Below, in pieces: positions 45,501-49,860 of a DNA stretch of 64,000 nucleotides; positions within the stretch are counted from its first letter, which is position 1; the number at the start of each line of letters is the position of its first letter. Source of the DNA: Diphasiastrum complanatum (Eukaryota > Streptophyta > Lycopodiopsida > Lycopodiales > Lycopodiaceae); NCBI GenBank assembly GCA_029204225.1, contig CM055101.1, positions 46,053,906 to 46,117,905 of the forward strand. The letters are read 5' to 3'. The notes beneath the pieces are model-generated. The model was given only the letters and a program-made list of their open reading frames with translations, was not told the DNA's origin and made no database searches. The position numbers and the translations under genes are program-made.

Positions 45501-47300
45501 CTAGCTGTTAAAATCTTGTGTGCTTTTCAATCAAACCTTTTGACATTTGTTGACCTAGTCTTCCTGAAGGCTACTGGTCTACATTATTCTGTTCTGTTTT
45601 GTTTCTTTCTTTTGACTTGTATTTTGAATTTCATATTTTCCAACATGACATCAAATGCATTGTAGTTGATAATGCAAGGGAAGCAATTTTTAGTGATCGG
45701 CTTGGAGAGCGATTTGCACACAGTCCTCTTACTAAGCAAGTATTAGCATGTTTGAGAAGCTGCCATATTTGACAGTTGAGCTGGCGATAACTTGATTTCA
45801 TCTTTGACTGAAATCTAGTAGTAAATGGGGATGCACCCTTAAGCATGGCTTCATCTGGGATTAACCTACTTGCTTGAAGAGTTTTATCTGACGTGAGAAA
45901 GCTATAGAGCATACTTTTCAATATAGTGCTGGATGTACCTGACTAAGCTACTTGATGTGCCATTGAGAGGGCATGTGTGCTGCAGGAGTGCAACTCCATC
46001 TATGTAGCATATAAATTTTAGGCATTGATACTGATCAGCATTTATTGATGTAGGCTTTACCAGTACTGTAGCTTCATAGCCTCCATTTTGGGGGTATTAG
46101 CACTCTCATGTGTTAGTAAATTTTCAGTCTCCAGGATGTCCCACACCATTTGTTTCTTCATGTTGAGTTATCGCCTATTTTGTTAAGCCAAACTTTTGTG
46201 TTTTTGGGCAGTTTAGTTTTTATTTGTATAGAAGGTTGTAAGCTTGAAGATACTACCCTTATAACTAATATGAGCAAAATAACACAAACATTTCGCAACA
46301 ATTTCTGTTGAAGCTAAAATTAGGCGATTGAAACTTATGCCATCTTCATAATCAGTAACGGTAACTTGGGAGCTGGTTATCCTAAAGACTTATTTATTAT
46401 TTTGTGCATGCATACCTTGGTATGAAGGTTTCTTTGATGCCAACACAAACAATCTCATGAAAGGTGCAGCTAGGCAGTATGAGGAAAAGGTTAATGTTCT
46501 TGTGATGGACTAGAGTCATTTAAACCTGCAGCTCCACAAAAGAGACTTCTGTGATTTTGTTGGGACACCTGCAGGCAGTGAGCGCTGAATTTTAGATGGT
46601 AGAGGTTCAATTTTTGAGGATACTGTAAATATAGTTCTTTGACGGCTTTCTAATTTTGATTATGTTTTACTCTTGTAATGATCCAATGGTACTCTCCTCC
46701 TCAATGTTGGTTTCTCCATTTGGCGGTTTTAGCTCTTTTTTTAGATAAAGGATATCATGCGCTAATTAAAATAATGGGTCAGAGACCTTTCCATCTTTTG
46801 CGTGCGACTCTACTATGTTTTCTAAACACTTACCATATCTAGCTTAGATTACTTTTTGTGTAAATTCTTTGGCAATCTTTGCCTGCCTGATAGAATCTAT
46901 GTAGACTTCTTTGGGTTTGTATCCCAAGAATGACAAGGAGGTGCGCGCATAGCAAATATTGTCTAAAAACTGATTGTTATCAGAATATGTCAACTTGCAG
47001 GTTAGAAAGATCACAGCCGAGCAGTTGTATTTGCTACTTATTCAAAGAGGAGAGGAACTAATGAGCGGTGGTTCAATCAACACTGCATTGGACTTGATCA
47101 GTGAGACTTGTTGGGATGGGCCTCTTGAAGGTTCTGCTGAAGTGAAAGCAACCTTAACCAGTTTTGCTGTAGGACAAAAAAGAATGCAGTGTTCTGAAAA
47201 CATGGGCTCTCAGGCACCAAGGCAGGAGTACAAGAAATCTTCAGCTCCTTCAGATGAAAACGAATCATATGCGTCTTTAGTGGATGCAGCAGGTTACTGA
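5449..47300 (+). CDS. TBCD: Tubulin-folding cofactor D, C-terminal two thirds (ten exons)
   Basis: The gene encodes the cytosolic chaperone that accepts beta-tubulin and, with cofactors E and C, builds and recycles alpha/beta-tubulin dimers. Plant mutants (titan1/champignon) fail in cell division. Joining 5449-5619, 5738-5953, 8602-8800, 22915-23120, 23801-24028, 24398-24991, 25603-25905, 31242-31286, 31892-32077 and 47001-47300 gives 815 codons and a TGA. All joins are GT-AG and keep frame; only the third intron is phase 1. The protein is HEAT/ARM-like, with the family signatures [42 protein letters not shown] and [13 protein letters not shown]. Family proteins are about 1200-1250 residues, so roughly the first 400 lie upstream. 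I found no earlier exon in 1-5448. The gene looks functional. Confidence 0.93.
5738..5953 (+). CDS. TBCD: TBCD exon B (72 codons)
   Basis: The intron before it is only 118 bp, unlike most others in this gene. The exon opens with [19 protein letters not shown], continuing the DRE of exon A, and ends at KIGHW before gtactg. It encodes one or two helical repeats of the HEAT solenoid. Confidence 0.92.
5954..8601. other. TBCD intron with two copies of an unidentified repeat
   Basis: This is a 2.65-kb intron with no gene or recognisable element domain. Segments around 6755-6990 and 8095-8290 are diverged copies of one sequence on the plus strand; both contain gaagactct.gtg and cctttggagg with similar surroundings. 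One frame reads KTLV..(I/V)LWR in both. The family is unknown to me. Confidence 0.45.
8602..8800 (+). CDS. TBCD: TBCD exon C (66 codons plus 1 base)
   Basis: The acceptor is ttttgtgtag and the donor is gtaatg. It encodes [19 protein letters not shown] and [21 protein letters not shown], both typical cofactor D repeats. It ends one base into a codon, completed by AA at 22915 after a 14.1-kb intron. Confidence 0.92.
8801..10077. other. Start of the 14.1-kb TBCD intron, nothing recognised
   Basis: A+T-rich intron sequence. I find no domain, LTR end or clear repeat on either strand. Confidence 0.4.
10078..10233. repeat. Tandem duplication, 83-bp period
   Basis: Two adjacent copies start at 10078 and 10161 and share gaggca.tgggtgaagac, actgtgatgtcaatgatg and gggaccagagagga. 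They differ at only a few positions, so the duplication is fairly recent. It lies just upstream of a decayed gypsy element and may be part of its gag region. Confidence 0.8.
10560..12890 (+). mobile_element. Ty3/gypsy pol relic, heavily mutated
   Basis: Fragments in all three plus frames give pol in order. Reverse transcriptase starts at about 10672 ([20 protein letters not shown]), and the FLDD active-site motif lies near 11150-11185. RNase H runs about 11560-11925, ending NFDMVADAL. The integrase zinc-finger region is about 12230-12400, and the integrase C-terminal half 12480-12800 ([22 protein letters not shown]). The middle of integrase between about 12400 and 12440 is deleted. Many stops and shifts are present and no LTR is recognised. 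The sequence is related to the chromovirus at 15315 but much older. Confidence 0.82.
12891..13559. other. No gene recognised
   Basis: The stretch begins with a short direct repeat of aagggttg(g/a)caagggtt (about 12945-12970) and then A+T-rich sequence. It could be decayed LTR or untranslated DNA between the two gypsy relics, but I cannot show ends. Confidence 0.35.
13560..14460 (-). mobile_element. Ty3/gypsy RT-RNase H relic, minus strand
   Basis: Read on minus from 14460: RT core with [26 protein letters not shown] and MSFGLANA, then (after a SINE insertion) [19 protein letters not shown]. Here the YxDD active site is YLKD, a catalytic loss. RNase H pieces follow ([17 protein letters not shown], then [14 protein letters not shown] in another frame). 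Frames are broken. The element belongs to a different gypsy lineage from the plus-strand chromovirus nearby. Confidence 0.78.
14127..14241 (-). mobile_element. Short tRNA-derived SINE with 15-bp target duplication
   Basis: The insert 14142-14226 (85 bp) is flanked by a perfect direct repeat TCAATTGTGGGAATG (14127-14141 and 14227-14241). On minus it contains an A-box-like TGGCTCAGTTGG and a B-box-like GGTTCGAGCC about 35 bases downstream, the layout of an RNA polymerase III promoter in tRNA-derived SINEs. It interrupts the minus-strand gypsy RT relic between FGLANA and the YLKD motif, so it is younger than that element. It has no long body or poly(A) tail, so it is unusually short. Confidence 0.85.
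14467..14823 (+). other. Coding-like spacer, not identified
   Basis: Plus-strand frames stay open in pieces (14467-14706 and 14673-14930) but show no motif I know. It precedes the LINE reverse-transcriptase relic. Confidence 0.3.
14824..15314 (+). pseudogene. LINE reverse-transcriptase relic (left of chromovirus)
   Basis: The translation follows the intact-like LINE at 34457-39492 closely: [47 protein letters not shown] (motif A) and a damaged motif B near 15240-15280. It ends abruptly at the chromovirus LTR at a point equal to about 37745 in the full LINE. There are in-frame stops at 15124 and 15247. Confidence 0.88.
15315..15630 (+). repeat. 5' LTR of chromovirus
   Basis: It starts TGTTACGAGCTCG and ends GGATCTATTACA, matching the 3' LTR along its length. 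It lacks about 43 bp found in the 3' LTR after caggat. The primer site follows after one base. Confidence 0.93.
15632..15643 (+). promoter_or_regulatory. Primer-binding site, initiator tRNA-Met type
   Basis: A perfect TGGTATCAGAGC, one base after the 5' LTR, sets reverse-transcription priming for this element. Confidence 0.93.
15644..16523 (+). other. Chromovirus untranslated leader with CCAGCG words
   Basis: A long leader before the gag ATG with no convincing reading frame. The word ccagcg recurs (about 15899, 16002, 16092 and 16183). A similar word recurs in the leader of the unrelated LTR element at 39633-41280. Confidence 0.6.
16524..17660 (+). pseudogene. Chromovirus gag (premature stop)
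   Basis: The ATG at 16524 opens a 178-codon stretch ending at TAG (17058-17060). The same frame resumes through the capsid region ([15 protein letters not shown], then LRYAQIYDD). The first part has an acidic coiled-coil-like segment ([16 protein letters not shown]). A basic Lys-rich stretch precedes the zinc knuckle [14 protein letters not shown], where the His position is Leu, so zinc binding is doubtful. Just beyond, the frame runs directly into RNase H sequence ([15 protein letters not shown]), marking the internal deletion. Confidence 0.88.
17661..19398 (+). pseudogene. Chromovirus RNase H tail, integrase and chromodomain
   Basis: RNase H ends at [11 protein letters not shown] (about 17735-17760). 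The integrase zinc finger (HDNPSAGH ... CQIC) is at about 18150-18280, and its core starts with [10 protein letters not shown] near 18357. Frame breaks occur near 18330, 18470 and 18575. The catalytic Glu segment [12 protein letters not shown] is at about 18635-18675. The C-terminal chromodomain ([19 protein letters not shown]) is at about 19285-19335. A chromodomain guides insertion to marked chromatin in this lineage. No single frame covers it, so the gene is dead. Confidence 0.88.
19410..19760 (+). repeat. 3' LTR of chromovirus
   Basis: A 351-bp LTR preceded by the polypurine tract aagggggagggag (19397-19409). Its ends are TGTTACGAG and CTATTACA. The base run after it (catat) matches only 4 of 5 with the run before the 5' LTR (cctat), so a clean target duplication is not shown. 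Confidence 0.92.
19761..21345 (+). pseudogene. LINE relic with internal deletion (right of chromovirus)
   Basis: It starts in the endonuclease region ([15 protein letters not shown], then FDHSFL) and jumps within one frame to the RT thumb ([23 protein letters not shown] at about 19895-19965). This removes a segment equal to about 36510-37945 of the full LINE. It continues to the C-terminal zinc region ([15 protein letters not shown] at about 20785-20830, CVALMIREM near 20900) and an ORF2 end near 21210. Many stops are present. The 3' end lacks a TC tract. Confidence 0.85.
21360..21930 (-). pseudogene. LINE relic, minus strand (linker between EN and RT)
   Basis: Minus-strand translation matches the full LINE between endonuclease and [11 protein letters not shown], then [17 protein letters not shown] and [14 protein letters not shown], equal to about 36760-37110 of the reference copy. 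It sits back to back with the plus-strand relic ending near 21345. Confidence 0.8.
21944..22565 (+). pseudogene. Ty3/gypsy gag-protease fragment
   Basis: A gag tail with basic linker, a zinc knuckle CFNCMEPDH whose last Cys is lost, and a protease segment [20 protein letters not shown] (about 22447-22505). The usual D-S-G appears as D-D-G. The three pieces are in different frames. Confidence 0.75.
22915..23120 (+). CDS. TBCD: TBCD exon D (2 bases plus 68 codons)
   Basis: The acceptor is tctacag and the donor is gtcaaa. It completes the split codon from exon C and encodes [18 protein letters not shown] and [11 protein letters not shown], the most conserved cofactor D block. The reading is open although the preceding intron is full of retroelements. 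Confidence 0.92.
23801..24028 (+). CDS. TBCD: TBCD exon E (76 codons)
   Basis: The acceptor is tattttcag and the donor is gtagta. It encodes a HEAT-like repeat with [17 protein letters not shown], where family members have RRGSALALG. Phase 0 on both sides. Confidence 0.92.
24398..24991 (+). CDS. TBCD: TBCD exon F (198 codons)
   Basis: The longest exon, with acceptor tggtgcag and donor gtacaa. It starts [18 protein letters not shown] and contains [20 protein letters not shown], the signature at the start of the cofactor D C-terminal domain. It ends IHWA, continued by [10 protein letters not shown] in exon G. Confidence 0.93.
25603..25905 (+). CDS. TBCD: TBCD exon G (101 codons)
   Basis: The acceptor is tttgtgcag and the donor is gtgatt. 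It encodes [20 protein letters not shown] followed by [10 protein letters not shown], a conserved C-terminal-domain segment, and ends VPAIK. Confidence 0.93.
25906..26890. other. TBCD intron, nothing recognised
   Basis: First 1 kb of a 5.3-kb intron. No element domain or gene is seen. Confidence 0.4.
26890..27244 (+). repeat. Partial LTR, same family as the solo LTR at 39740
   Basis: It shares ordered blocks with 40385-40638: ggtatgggac, ggatcttgag.atgc, gcaagggggtgctagatag, cttgaggcca.cttgtt and an end in cttgtaaaa. It joins the chromovirus fragment with no gap at about 27245. The 5' half of the LTR is not recognisable. Confidence 0.65.
27245..29226 (+). mobile_element. Second chromovirus copy, 5'-truncated, with 3' LTR
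   Basis: It is nearly identical to 17781-19760 (end of RNase H, integrase, chromodomain, polypurine tract, 3' LTR). It keeps some codons lost in the other copy, for example an intact [24 protein letters not shown] segment at about 28459-28530. Frames break near 27475, 27555, 27680 and 28085, so it is also dead. The LTR is 28873-29226. The 5' part was lost where it meets the partial LTR. Confidence 0.9.
28873..29226 (+). repeat. 3' LTR of second chromovirus copy
   Basis: A 354-bp copy of the 19410-19760 LTR starting TGTTACGAGCATG and ending CTCTAACA after the polypurine tract. It contains the block that is deleted from the 5' LTR of the first copy. Confidence 0.9.
29227..29400 (+). pseudogene. 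Ty3/gypsy RT-thumb fragment
   Basis: It encodes [20 protein letters not shown] and [14 protein letters not shown], the conserved gypsy segment after the RT active site. Only about 50 codons remain, cut off just after the LTR at 29226. Confidence 0.78.
29400..29530 (+). pseudogene. Ty1/copia RT active-site fragment
   Basis: In one frame: DSNVYFKSV, a stop, then [18 protein letters not shown], the copia RT motif with intact YVDD. It is about 40 codons with no flanking RT sequence, so it is a small scrap. Confidence 0.75.
29566..30134 (-). repeat. 3' LTR of a copia element, minus strand
   Basis: On minus it starts TGTTGGAAATGG right after a purine tract (AAGAGGGAG) and ends ATTCCCCAACA, so both ends carry TGTTGG/CCAACA. 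It is 569 bp. The pol C-terminus precedes it. The partner 5' LTR is not in the window. Confidence 0.82.
30135..30400 (-). pseudogene. copia RNase H C-terminal fragment
   Basis: Minus-strand reading gives [11 protein letters not shown], then (after a frame change) [18 protein letters not shown] and [15 protein letters not shown], the invariant end of copia RNase H. It stops in the polypurine tract of the adjacent LTR. Confidence 0.85.
30401..31241. other. TBCD intron, nothing recognised
   Basis: A+T-rich intron sequence up to the acceptor attgtag before the 45-base exon. Confidence 0.4.
31242..31286 (+). CDS. TBCD: TBCD microexon H (15 codons)
   Basis: A 45-base exon between ttattgtag and gtacttg, encoding [15 protein letters not shown]. 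It is in frame with both neighbours and corresponds to the short TIEILFS-type segment after the IPA(L)K block in plant cofactor D. It is flanked by 5.3-kb and 0.6-kb introns. Confidence 0.85.
31892..32077 (+). CDS. TBCD: TBCD exon I (62 codons)
   Basis: The acceptor is atctttcag and the donor is gtgtgt. It encodes a C-terminal repeat ending ALLSHRYPK. Family members have a (L/F)LGHRYPK-type end here, followed by (I/V)RK at the next exon, which matches exon J. Confidence 0.92.
32078..33520. other. TBCD intron with a direct repeat pair
   Basis: No gene. Segments 32570-32690 and about 33190-33299 are near copies sharing gattgt.gtggt, ggtggtggcttggatggatt and gtgctggaagttgcagagctggta, about 620 bp apart. 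One frame of the second reads protein-like ([18 protein letters not shown]). The source is unknown. Confidence 0.55.
33521..33812 (+). repeat. 5' LTR, left part (split by LINEs)
   Basis: It matches 43271-43565: gttaYggactcggctcattacattcgcc, ttgggccc, ggagggcgcactatt, cttttagggct and ttat..agct.atgat. It contains a 49-bp tandem repeat (33561-33657). The LTR is cut at a TC run and resumes at about 39531. Confidence 0.82.
33813..33883 (+). repeat. (TC)n tract, 71 bp
   Basis: A near-pure TC repeat at the point where the LTR at 43268-43689 has only tctctctttc. It forms the left edge of a stack of LINE 3' ends. Confidence 0.95.
33884..34058 (+). mobile_element. LINE 3' end fragment (i)
   Basis: It ends with gacgttaataaagcttt, matching the ends of the next fragment (gatgttaataaagcttt) and of the full LINE (gacattaataaaatcttt). 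The preceding bases also resemble fragment (ii). It is 5'-truncated with little coding sequence. Confidence 0.65.
34059..34417 (+). mobile_element. LINE 3' end fragment (ii) with ORF2 tail
   Basis: It begins with an ORF2 C-terminus ([16 protein letters not shown], stop), comparable to [13 protein letters not shown] at the end of the full LINE. The 3' untranslated region has a duplicated cacctggcccgggttgtgggc-like block (about 34197 and 34250). It ends gttaataaagctttatt followed by TC repeats. Confidence 0.75.
34418..34458 (+). repeat. (TC)n tract between LINE fragment (ii) and the full LINE
   Basis: A 41-bp TC run forming the tail of fragment (ii) and the insertion point of the next LINE, which opens with a C run (34460-34472). 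Confidence 0.92.
34629..35664 (+). pseudogene. LINE ORF1 (one frameshift, one stop)
   Basis: The ATG at 34629 follows the C-rich leader. The protein has a Pro/Ser-rich low-complexity first third (repeats of [13 protein letters not shown] type), a helical coiled-coil-like middle ([22 protein letters not shown]), then an RNA-binding-like end ([19 protein letters not shown] and [19 protein letters not shown]). The frame shifts by one at about 35148 (TAG) and has a TGA at 35329-35331 in the VRV-stop-GIE context, most simply a CGA-to-TGA change. The ORF would be about 345 residues. ORF1 proteins bind LINE RNA. Confidence 0.82.
35716..39318 (+). pseudogene. LINE ORF2: endonuclease-reverse transcriptase
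   Basis: One frame runs to 39318 with only two stops (TAG 38554-38556 and TAG 38731-38733). The endonuclease has [20 protein letters not shown] and [10 protein letters not shown] (residues about 10-275), all expected APE catalytic positions. The RT has [28 protein letters not shown] (motif A, Asp kept), [13 protein letters not shown] (motif B) and [11 protein letters not shown], where the YADD active site reads YAGD, a likely catalytic knock-out. The C-terminal Cys/His motif is CSMC...H...C (about 38805-38865), then an Arg-rich tail. I see no RNase H. The true start is unclear: no ATG before WNCN, first plausible codon is TTG at 35716. Confidence 0.9.
39493..39530 (+). repeat. (TC)n tail of the full LINE
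   Basis: A 38-bp TC run right after ctttctttctttc, the 3' boundary of the LINE and the right edge of the nested stack. Confidence 0.92.
39531..39631 (+). repeat. 5' LTR, right part
   Basis: It continues the LTR cut at 33812: ctctttcctgcttt, ttcttgcttatgtgctgctttt, tagcttag and attcataac, matching 43571-43689. It is followed by a primer site at 39633, which identifies this as a 5' LTR. Confidence 0.85.
39633..39644 (+). promoter_or_regulatory. Primer-binding site, initiator tRNA-Met type
   Basis: A perfect TGGTATCAGAGC after the split LTR. The second LTR copy has the same site with one change (TGGTATCATAGC, 43691-43702). Confidence 0.9.
39735..40643 (+). mobile_element. Solo LTR with ACCAG target duplication
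   Basis: The insert 39740-40638 (899 bp) starts TGTTACATACC and ends TTGTAAAA, plausibly a mutated TGTAACA. It is flanked by ACCAG at 39735-39739 and 40639-40643. It splits the leader of the host LTR element, whose text resumes (ttggaggaccagcgcccat). There is no primer site or coding part, so it is a solo LTR. A partial relative is at 26890-27244. Confidence 0.82.
40639..41275 (+). other. Leader of the LTR element with repeated CCAGCGCCCATTTC
   Basis: At least five degenerate copies of ccagcgcccatttc occur between 40640 and 40870, then a T-rich stretch. The same words occur after the second LTR (43960-44110). No gene is recognised. Confidence 0.6.
41276..43262 (+). pseudogene. Ty3/gypsy gag to protease start, interrupted
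   Basis: The gag N-part is near 41270-41420 ([16 protein letters not shown] then a TAG). The capsid block is [17 protein letters not shown] and [17 protein letters not shown] (about 41650-41765). A roughly 640-bp insertion begins near 42085. A 267-codon open stretch resumes at 42723 with a Ser-rich linker and an intact zinc knuckle [14 protein letters not shown] (about 42938-42980). The protease start [14 protein letters not shown] (about 43200-43240, D-S-G changed to D-M-G) is followed within ten codons by LTR sequence. RT, RNase H and integrase are deleted. Confidence 0.82.
42085..42722 (+). mobile_element. Insertion in gag, LTR-like, with 81-bp tandem repeat
   Basis: It separates the capsid half (…[10 protein letters not shown]) from the linker/zinc-knuckle half of gag. 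It has no coding sense. It includes two copies of an 81-bp unit (42270 and 42351) with CACGTG palindromes and a gattaataaag word near its end. It looks like a solo LTR, but I could not define TG...CA ends or a target duplication. Confidence 0.5.
43268..43689 (+). repeat. Second LTR of the split-LTR element
   Basis: An uninterrupted roughly 422-bp copy (about TGAGTTACGGACTCGG to GTAAC) that proves the 33521-33812 and 39531-39631 pieces were once one LTR. It also contains an internal 34-bp duplication of cttgcttatgtg.tgctttcatagcttaa. It is followed by a mutated primer site (43691-43702) and leader-like DNA. Confidence 0.85.
43691..44160 (+). other. Second leader region after LTR
   Basis: After the mutated primer site comes text matching the 39645-40870 leader in words (cactttcc, ttggaggaccagc.ccca, ccagcgccca). 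The LTR is therefore followed, not only preceded, by internal sequence, as in a tandem array sharing an LTR. Confidence 0.65.
44161..44615. other. Short direct repeat; no gene
   Basis: aaat.tggacatcagtagatggttt occurs at about 44279 and 44337, 58 bp apart. A poly(A) run ends at 44614, just before the palindromic island. Confidence 0.5.
44616..44693. repeat. CpG-rich palindromic island built on GATCCG
   Basis: Two perfect hairpins: AGCGATCC (44616-44623) with GGATCGCT (44631-44638), and an 11-bp arm TGCAGCGGATC (44670-44680) with GATCCGCTGCA (44683-44693) across a 2-base gap. It stands out in A+T-rich intron DNA, right after a poly(A) run. Confidence 0.7.
44694..47000. other. End of the 14.9-kb TBCD intron, nothing firm
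   Basis: No element domains. A minus-strand open stretch at 45631-45921 and a plus-strand open run near 45665-45770 have no recognisable motif. Confidence 0.4.
47001..47300 (+). CDS. TBCD: TBCD terminal exon J (99 codons and stop)
   Basis: The acceptor is aacttgcag. It opens [20 protein letters not shown] and contains [11 protein letters not shown]; the ISETCWDG block is diagnostic of the plant cofactor D C-terminus. The remaining roughly 45 residues are polar and end DAAGY-stop (TGA 47298-47300). The C-terminal tail is poorly conserved in the family. Confidence 0.92.
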   Translation, partial: VRKITAEQLYLLLIQRGEELMSGGSINTALDLISETCWDGPLEGSAEVKATLTSFAVGQKRMQCSENMGSQAPRQEYKKSSAPSDENESYASLVDAAGY

Positions 47301-48990
47301 ACACTCTTGCATGTATAATGGATATATACATGGACATGCTCAAGATTGATTGGATGTTTGTTTGCCGCCTGTAATAGCTTCATCAGGAAAGCCACTGATT
47401 TGGGATGATCAAACAGCTCCTTGCCATCATTCTGTAAGACAACCTATGGTGAAGTATGCTTGTTTGAGCTGTCTATTAGAGTTTCAACTATGTCCATCAT
47501 GAACGGCAGACAGCAATCCTTTCCTGATTGAGGTCCTGTTGGCTGCTTACCTGGACCCTTCATATACATTCTTACCTCTTTATTGAAGTCATTTCAATGC
47601 TAGGACCTGAACACAAGTTGACAAGATTGCTTTAGCTCTCTTGGATTGTTCAAAGCGCTTCTTTTCTCTTGATGTTACTTCGTTTGTAATTTTGTCAAGA
47701 CATAAAGACAGTGCATCATACTTTGTAACGGGGAATTCAGTAACTATCTTTGCTGGTGCCAGTTGACCTACAACTTTTGAGAAATATAGTTGGAACATCT
47801 AAACACTTACAACGAAGCGTTGTAAATGCCACCAGGATATCTCTTCTCAAAGGGCATCTTACTGTTCTCTATAAATAAACAACTTGTAAAGCCTATAAGA
47901 GAAATATACTTGAGAGCAATGGTCCTTGTTTGAACCTTTGTGACCTTGCTATCTTGGTACAGGGCATAATTTCATGTCTATTGACAATTTATAGCAGTAA
48001 CATCACAGTTAATGCAGTCATTTATCACCATTATCTCTTGTGGTTCCTCATTACTCTTGCCAAATGATGGTGGTTACTTGTTTGCATGAATGTGTCCCTA
48101 AAAATAGTTATCTGTTGTGTATGTGAATTCTTTGACCTCTTACATTCAAGTTCCTAAAGAAAGGCAAGCTTAACCATTGAAGCTAAGAAACCGAATTCCA
48201 ATTGGAATTGCTATGAATCTATTATTATGCATGGCTTTTGAAGTTTCACATTATTGTGGAGAAGGTTGAGCATTCTTTAAACATAAAAGAAGATGATCTT
48301 AAAGCTTTGTTCTGGAACACCTGTCCTGAAATTAAACAGTAAACCACCATCAACACATATGAAGTTTGTATTTCAGGATATTGTGTCATTGTTTGTACGG
48401 CCTTATTACAAATTTTTAAACCATCCCTCACATGCATTGACATTCGTTTTCCTGTTCTTAGTCAGAGTTTTAATACTAGAGGGTACTGCATGTGTTTGTG
48501 GAATCTAAGAAGCATAGGCCAATTGTGGGCTTTGTGCATGAATGTCTCTGGCTTCTATTGGATAGTGTAACGCCCTTAGCATTCATAATCAAATATTAAG
48601 TTATTGTAAGCTGTAGCTTACGATAAAAAAAAATCAATAGATTCAATGCTCATGTAGTTGCTTACTAGAACTCAAAATGTCCAATTGAAATTCTTGAAGT
48701 AGTGATCAGTCTGGGAGAAAGTTCAGAAGCTTTATGTAGCTGGATAAATATCAAATCCTTGACTAGTGATGGTGTAATTTAGAAACTGTCCTTCAATTTT
48801 CTAGTTCACTGTTGGGTATTTTAGTTCTCTTGAGGCCATTCATGCTTGTATTTTGTATCTATTTTTAATGACCCAAAATTACAAAACCTTGGATTGTTTA
48901 AGGTCATACATGAAGATGTTATGGATTGCCCAAAGATTGTACATTATTGTATCCCTTGAGTTTTCAAGCTTCTGTCGGGAAAGATGAATC
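47301..48990. other. TBCD 3' side and flank; weak minus-strand coding hint
   Basis: No plus-strand gene follows. On minus, 47798-47589 (70 codons) and then, in other frames, 47580-47445 and 47430-47340 read protein-like. A segment DGKELFDHPKSVAFLMKLL resembles the WAPL armadillo block (SDG...LL..P.SI.FLIKLL) as I remember it. Stops and missing joins make this tentative. The TBCD 3' untranslated region would overlap it; no poly(A) signal can be fixed. Confidence 0.25.
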
Positions 48991-49215
48991 GAACATCAAT
49001 TCACACCTGCCTATACACGGCAATACAATGGCGTACCCAAAAGATGAAACATAATACTTGTGAAAGGAGCAAAGTGAATGATGGCTCAAGCACAATTGCC
49101 AAGTCAGTTTTGGACTGAAACAATTGCAGTTGCAGTTCATCTACAGAATCAATCGATAATGACAACATTGGAAAACAAGATGTCACACGGAATGTGGACG
49201 GATGAGAAGCCCGAT
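48991..49215 (+). pseudogene. Ty1/copia integrase C-terminal fragment
   Basis: It encodes a damaged AYT..YNGVPKR-type segment, then MMAQAQLPSQFWTETIAVAV and TLENKMSHGMWTDEKPD, the typical copia stretch after the integrase catalytic core. It is roughly 75 codons with frame damage upstream and nothing on either side. Confidence 0.8.
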
Positions 49216-49860
49216 CTTATAAGCCATTATTGTGCCAATTTTACTAGATTACGAGCTTCTTCCTTTTATCATGTGGTGTTGAATTCCTTTCTAATCATCT
49301 CATAATTTAAAGTTATGATTTACTCTTCTTGTTTGTTCTGATTGACTTGTTCTACTTAAATCAAAAGTACTAGATTAGAATATGCTCAAAAGGGACCTGC
49401 CACTTTTGTTGTTTTGTTTTGTAGATTTTGATTGATCATCTCAATGGACTTTCAACCTTTTCATCTTATGCATTTCTTTCCCTTCACCTTTTGTAGTTAG
49501 ATTTATTGAGTATGAGGTCTTTTGCATTTTTCTTCTTCTTCTTTTATTACTAATATTGATATTTGAATTTGTTCTTTTTTCTTTGTATTAGCAACTAGCA
49601 ATATGTGCAAAGTTTAGAACTTTTGAATCCTAAAATGGATATTTTTTTTTACTTTGAAATCTACACACTACACAAAACTTGCCATGCTAATGACATATCA
49701 CTTGAAGTGGTAGTATGTATGAGTCGGTTTTAATCTTGAACAAAGCCTAGCTAATTGAACAAAATTCATTGAGGGGTATTTACACCACATGAAAGCCATG
49801 TGAATGACGTATCACTTGGAAATGAACCTCTTGCTCTCAAAGGCCACATGCCTATCCTCT
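49216..49860. other. No gene recognised
   Basis: A/T-rich spacer between a copia scrap and the gypsy RT on the other strand. Confidence 0.4.
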
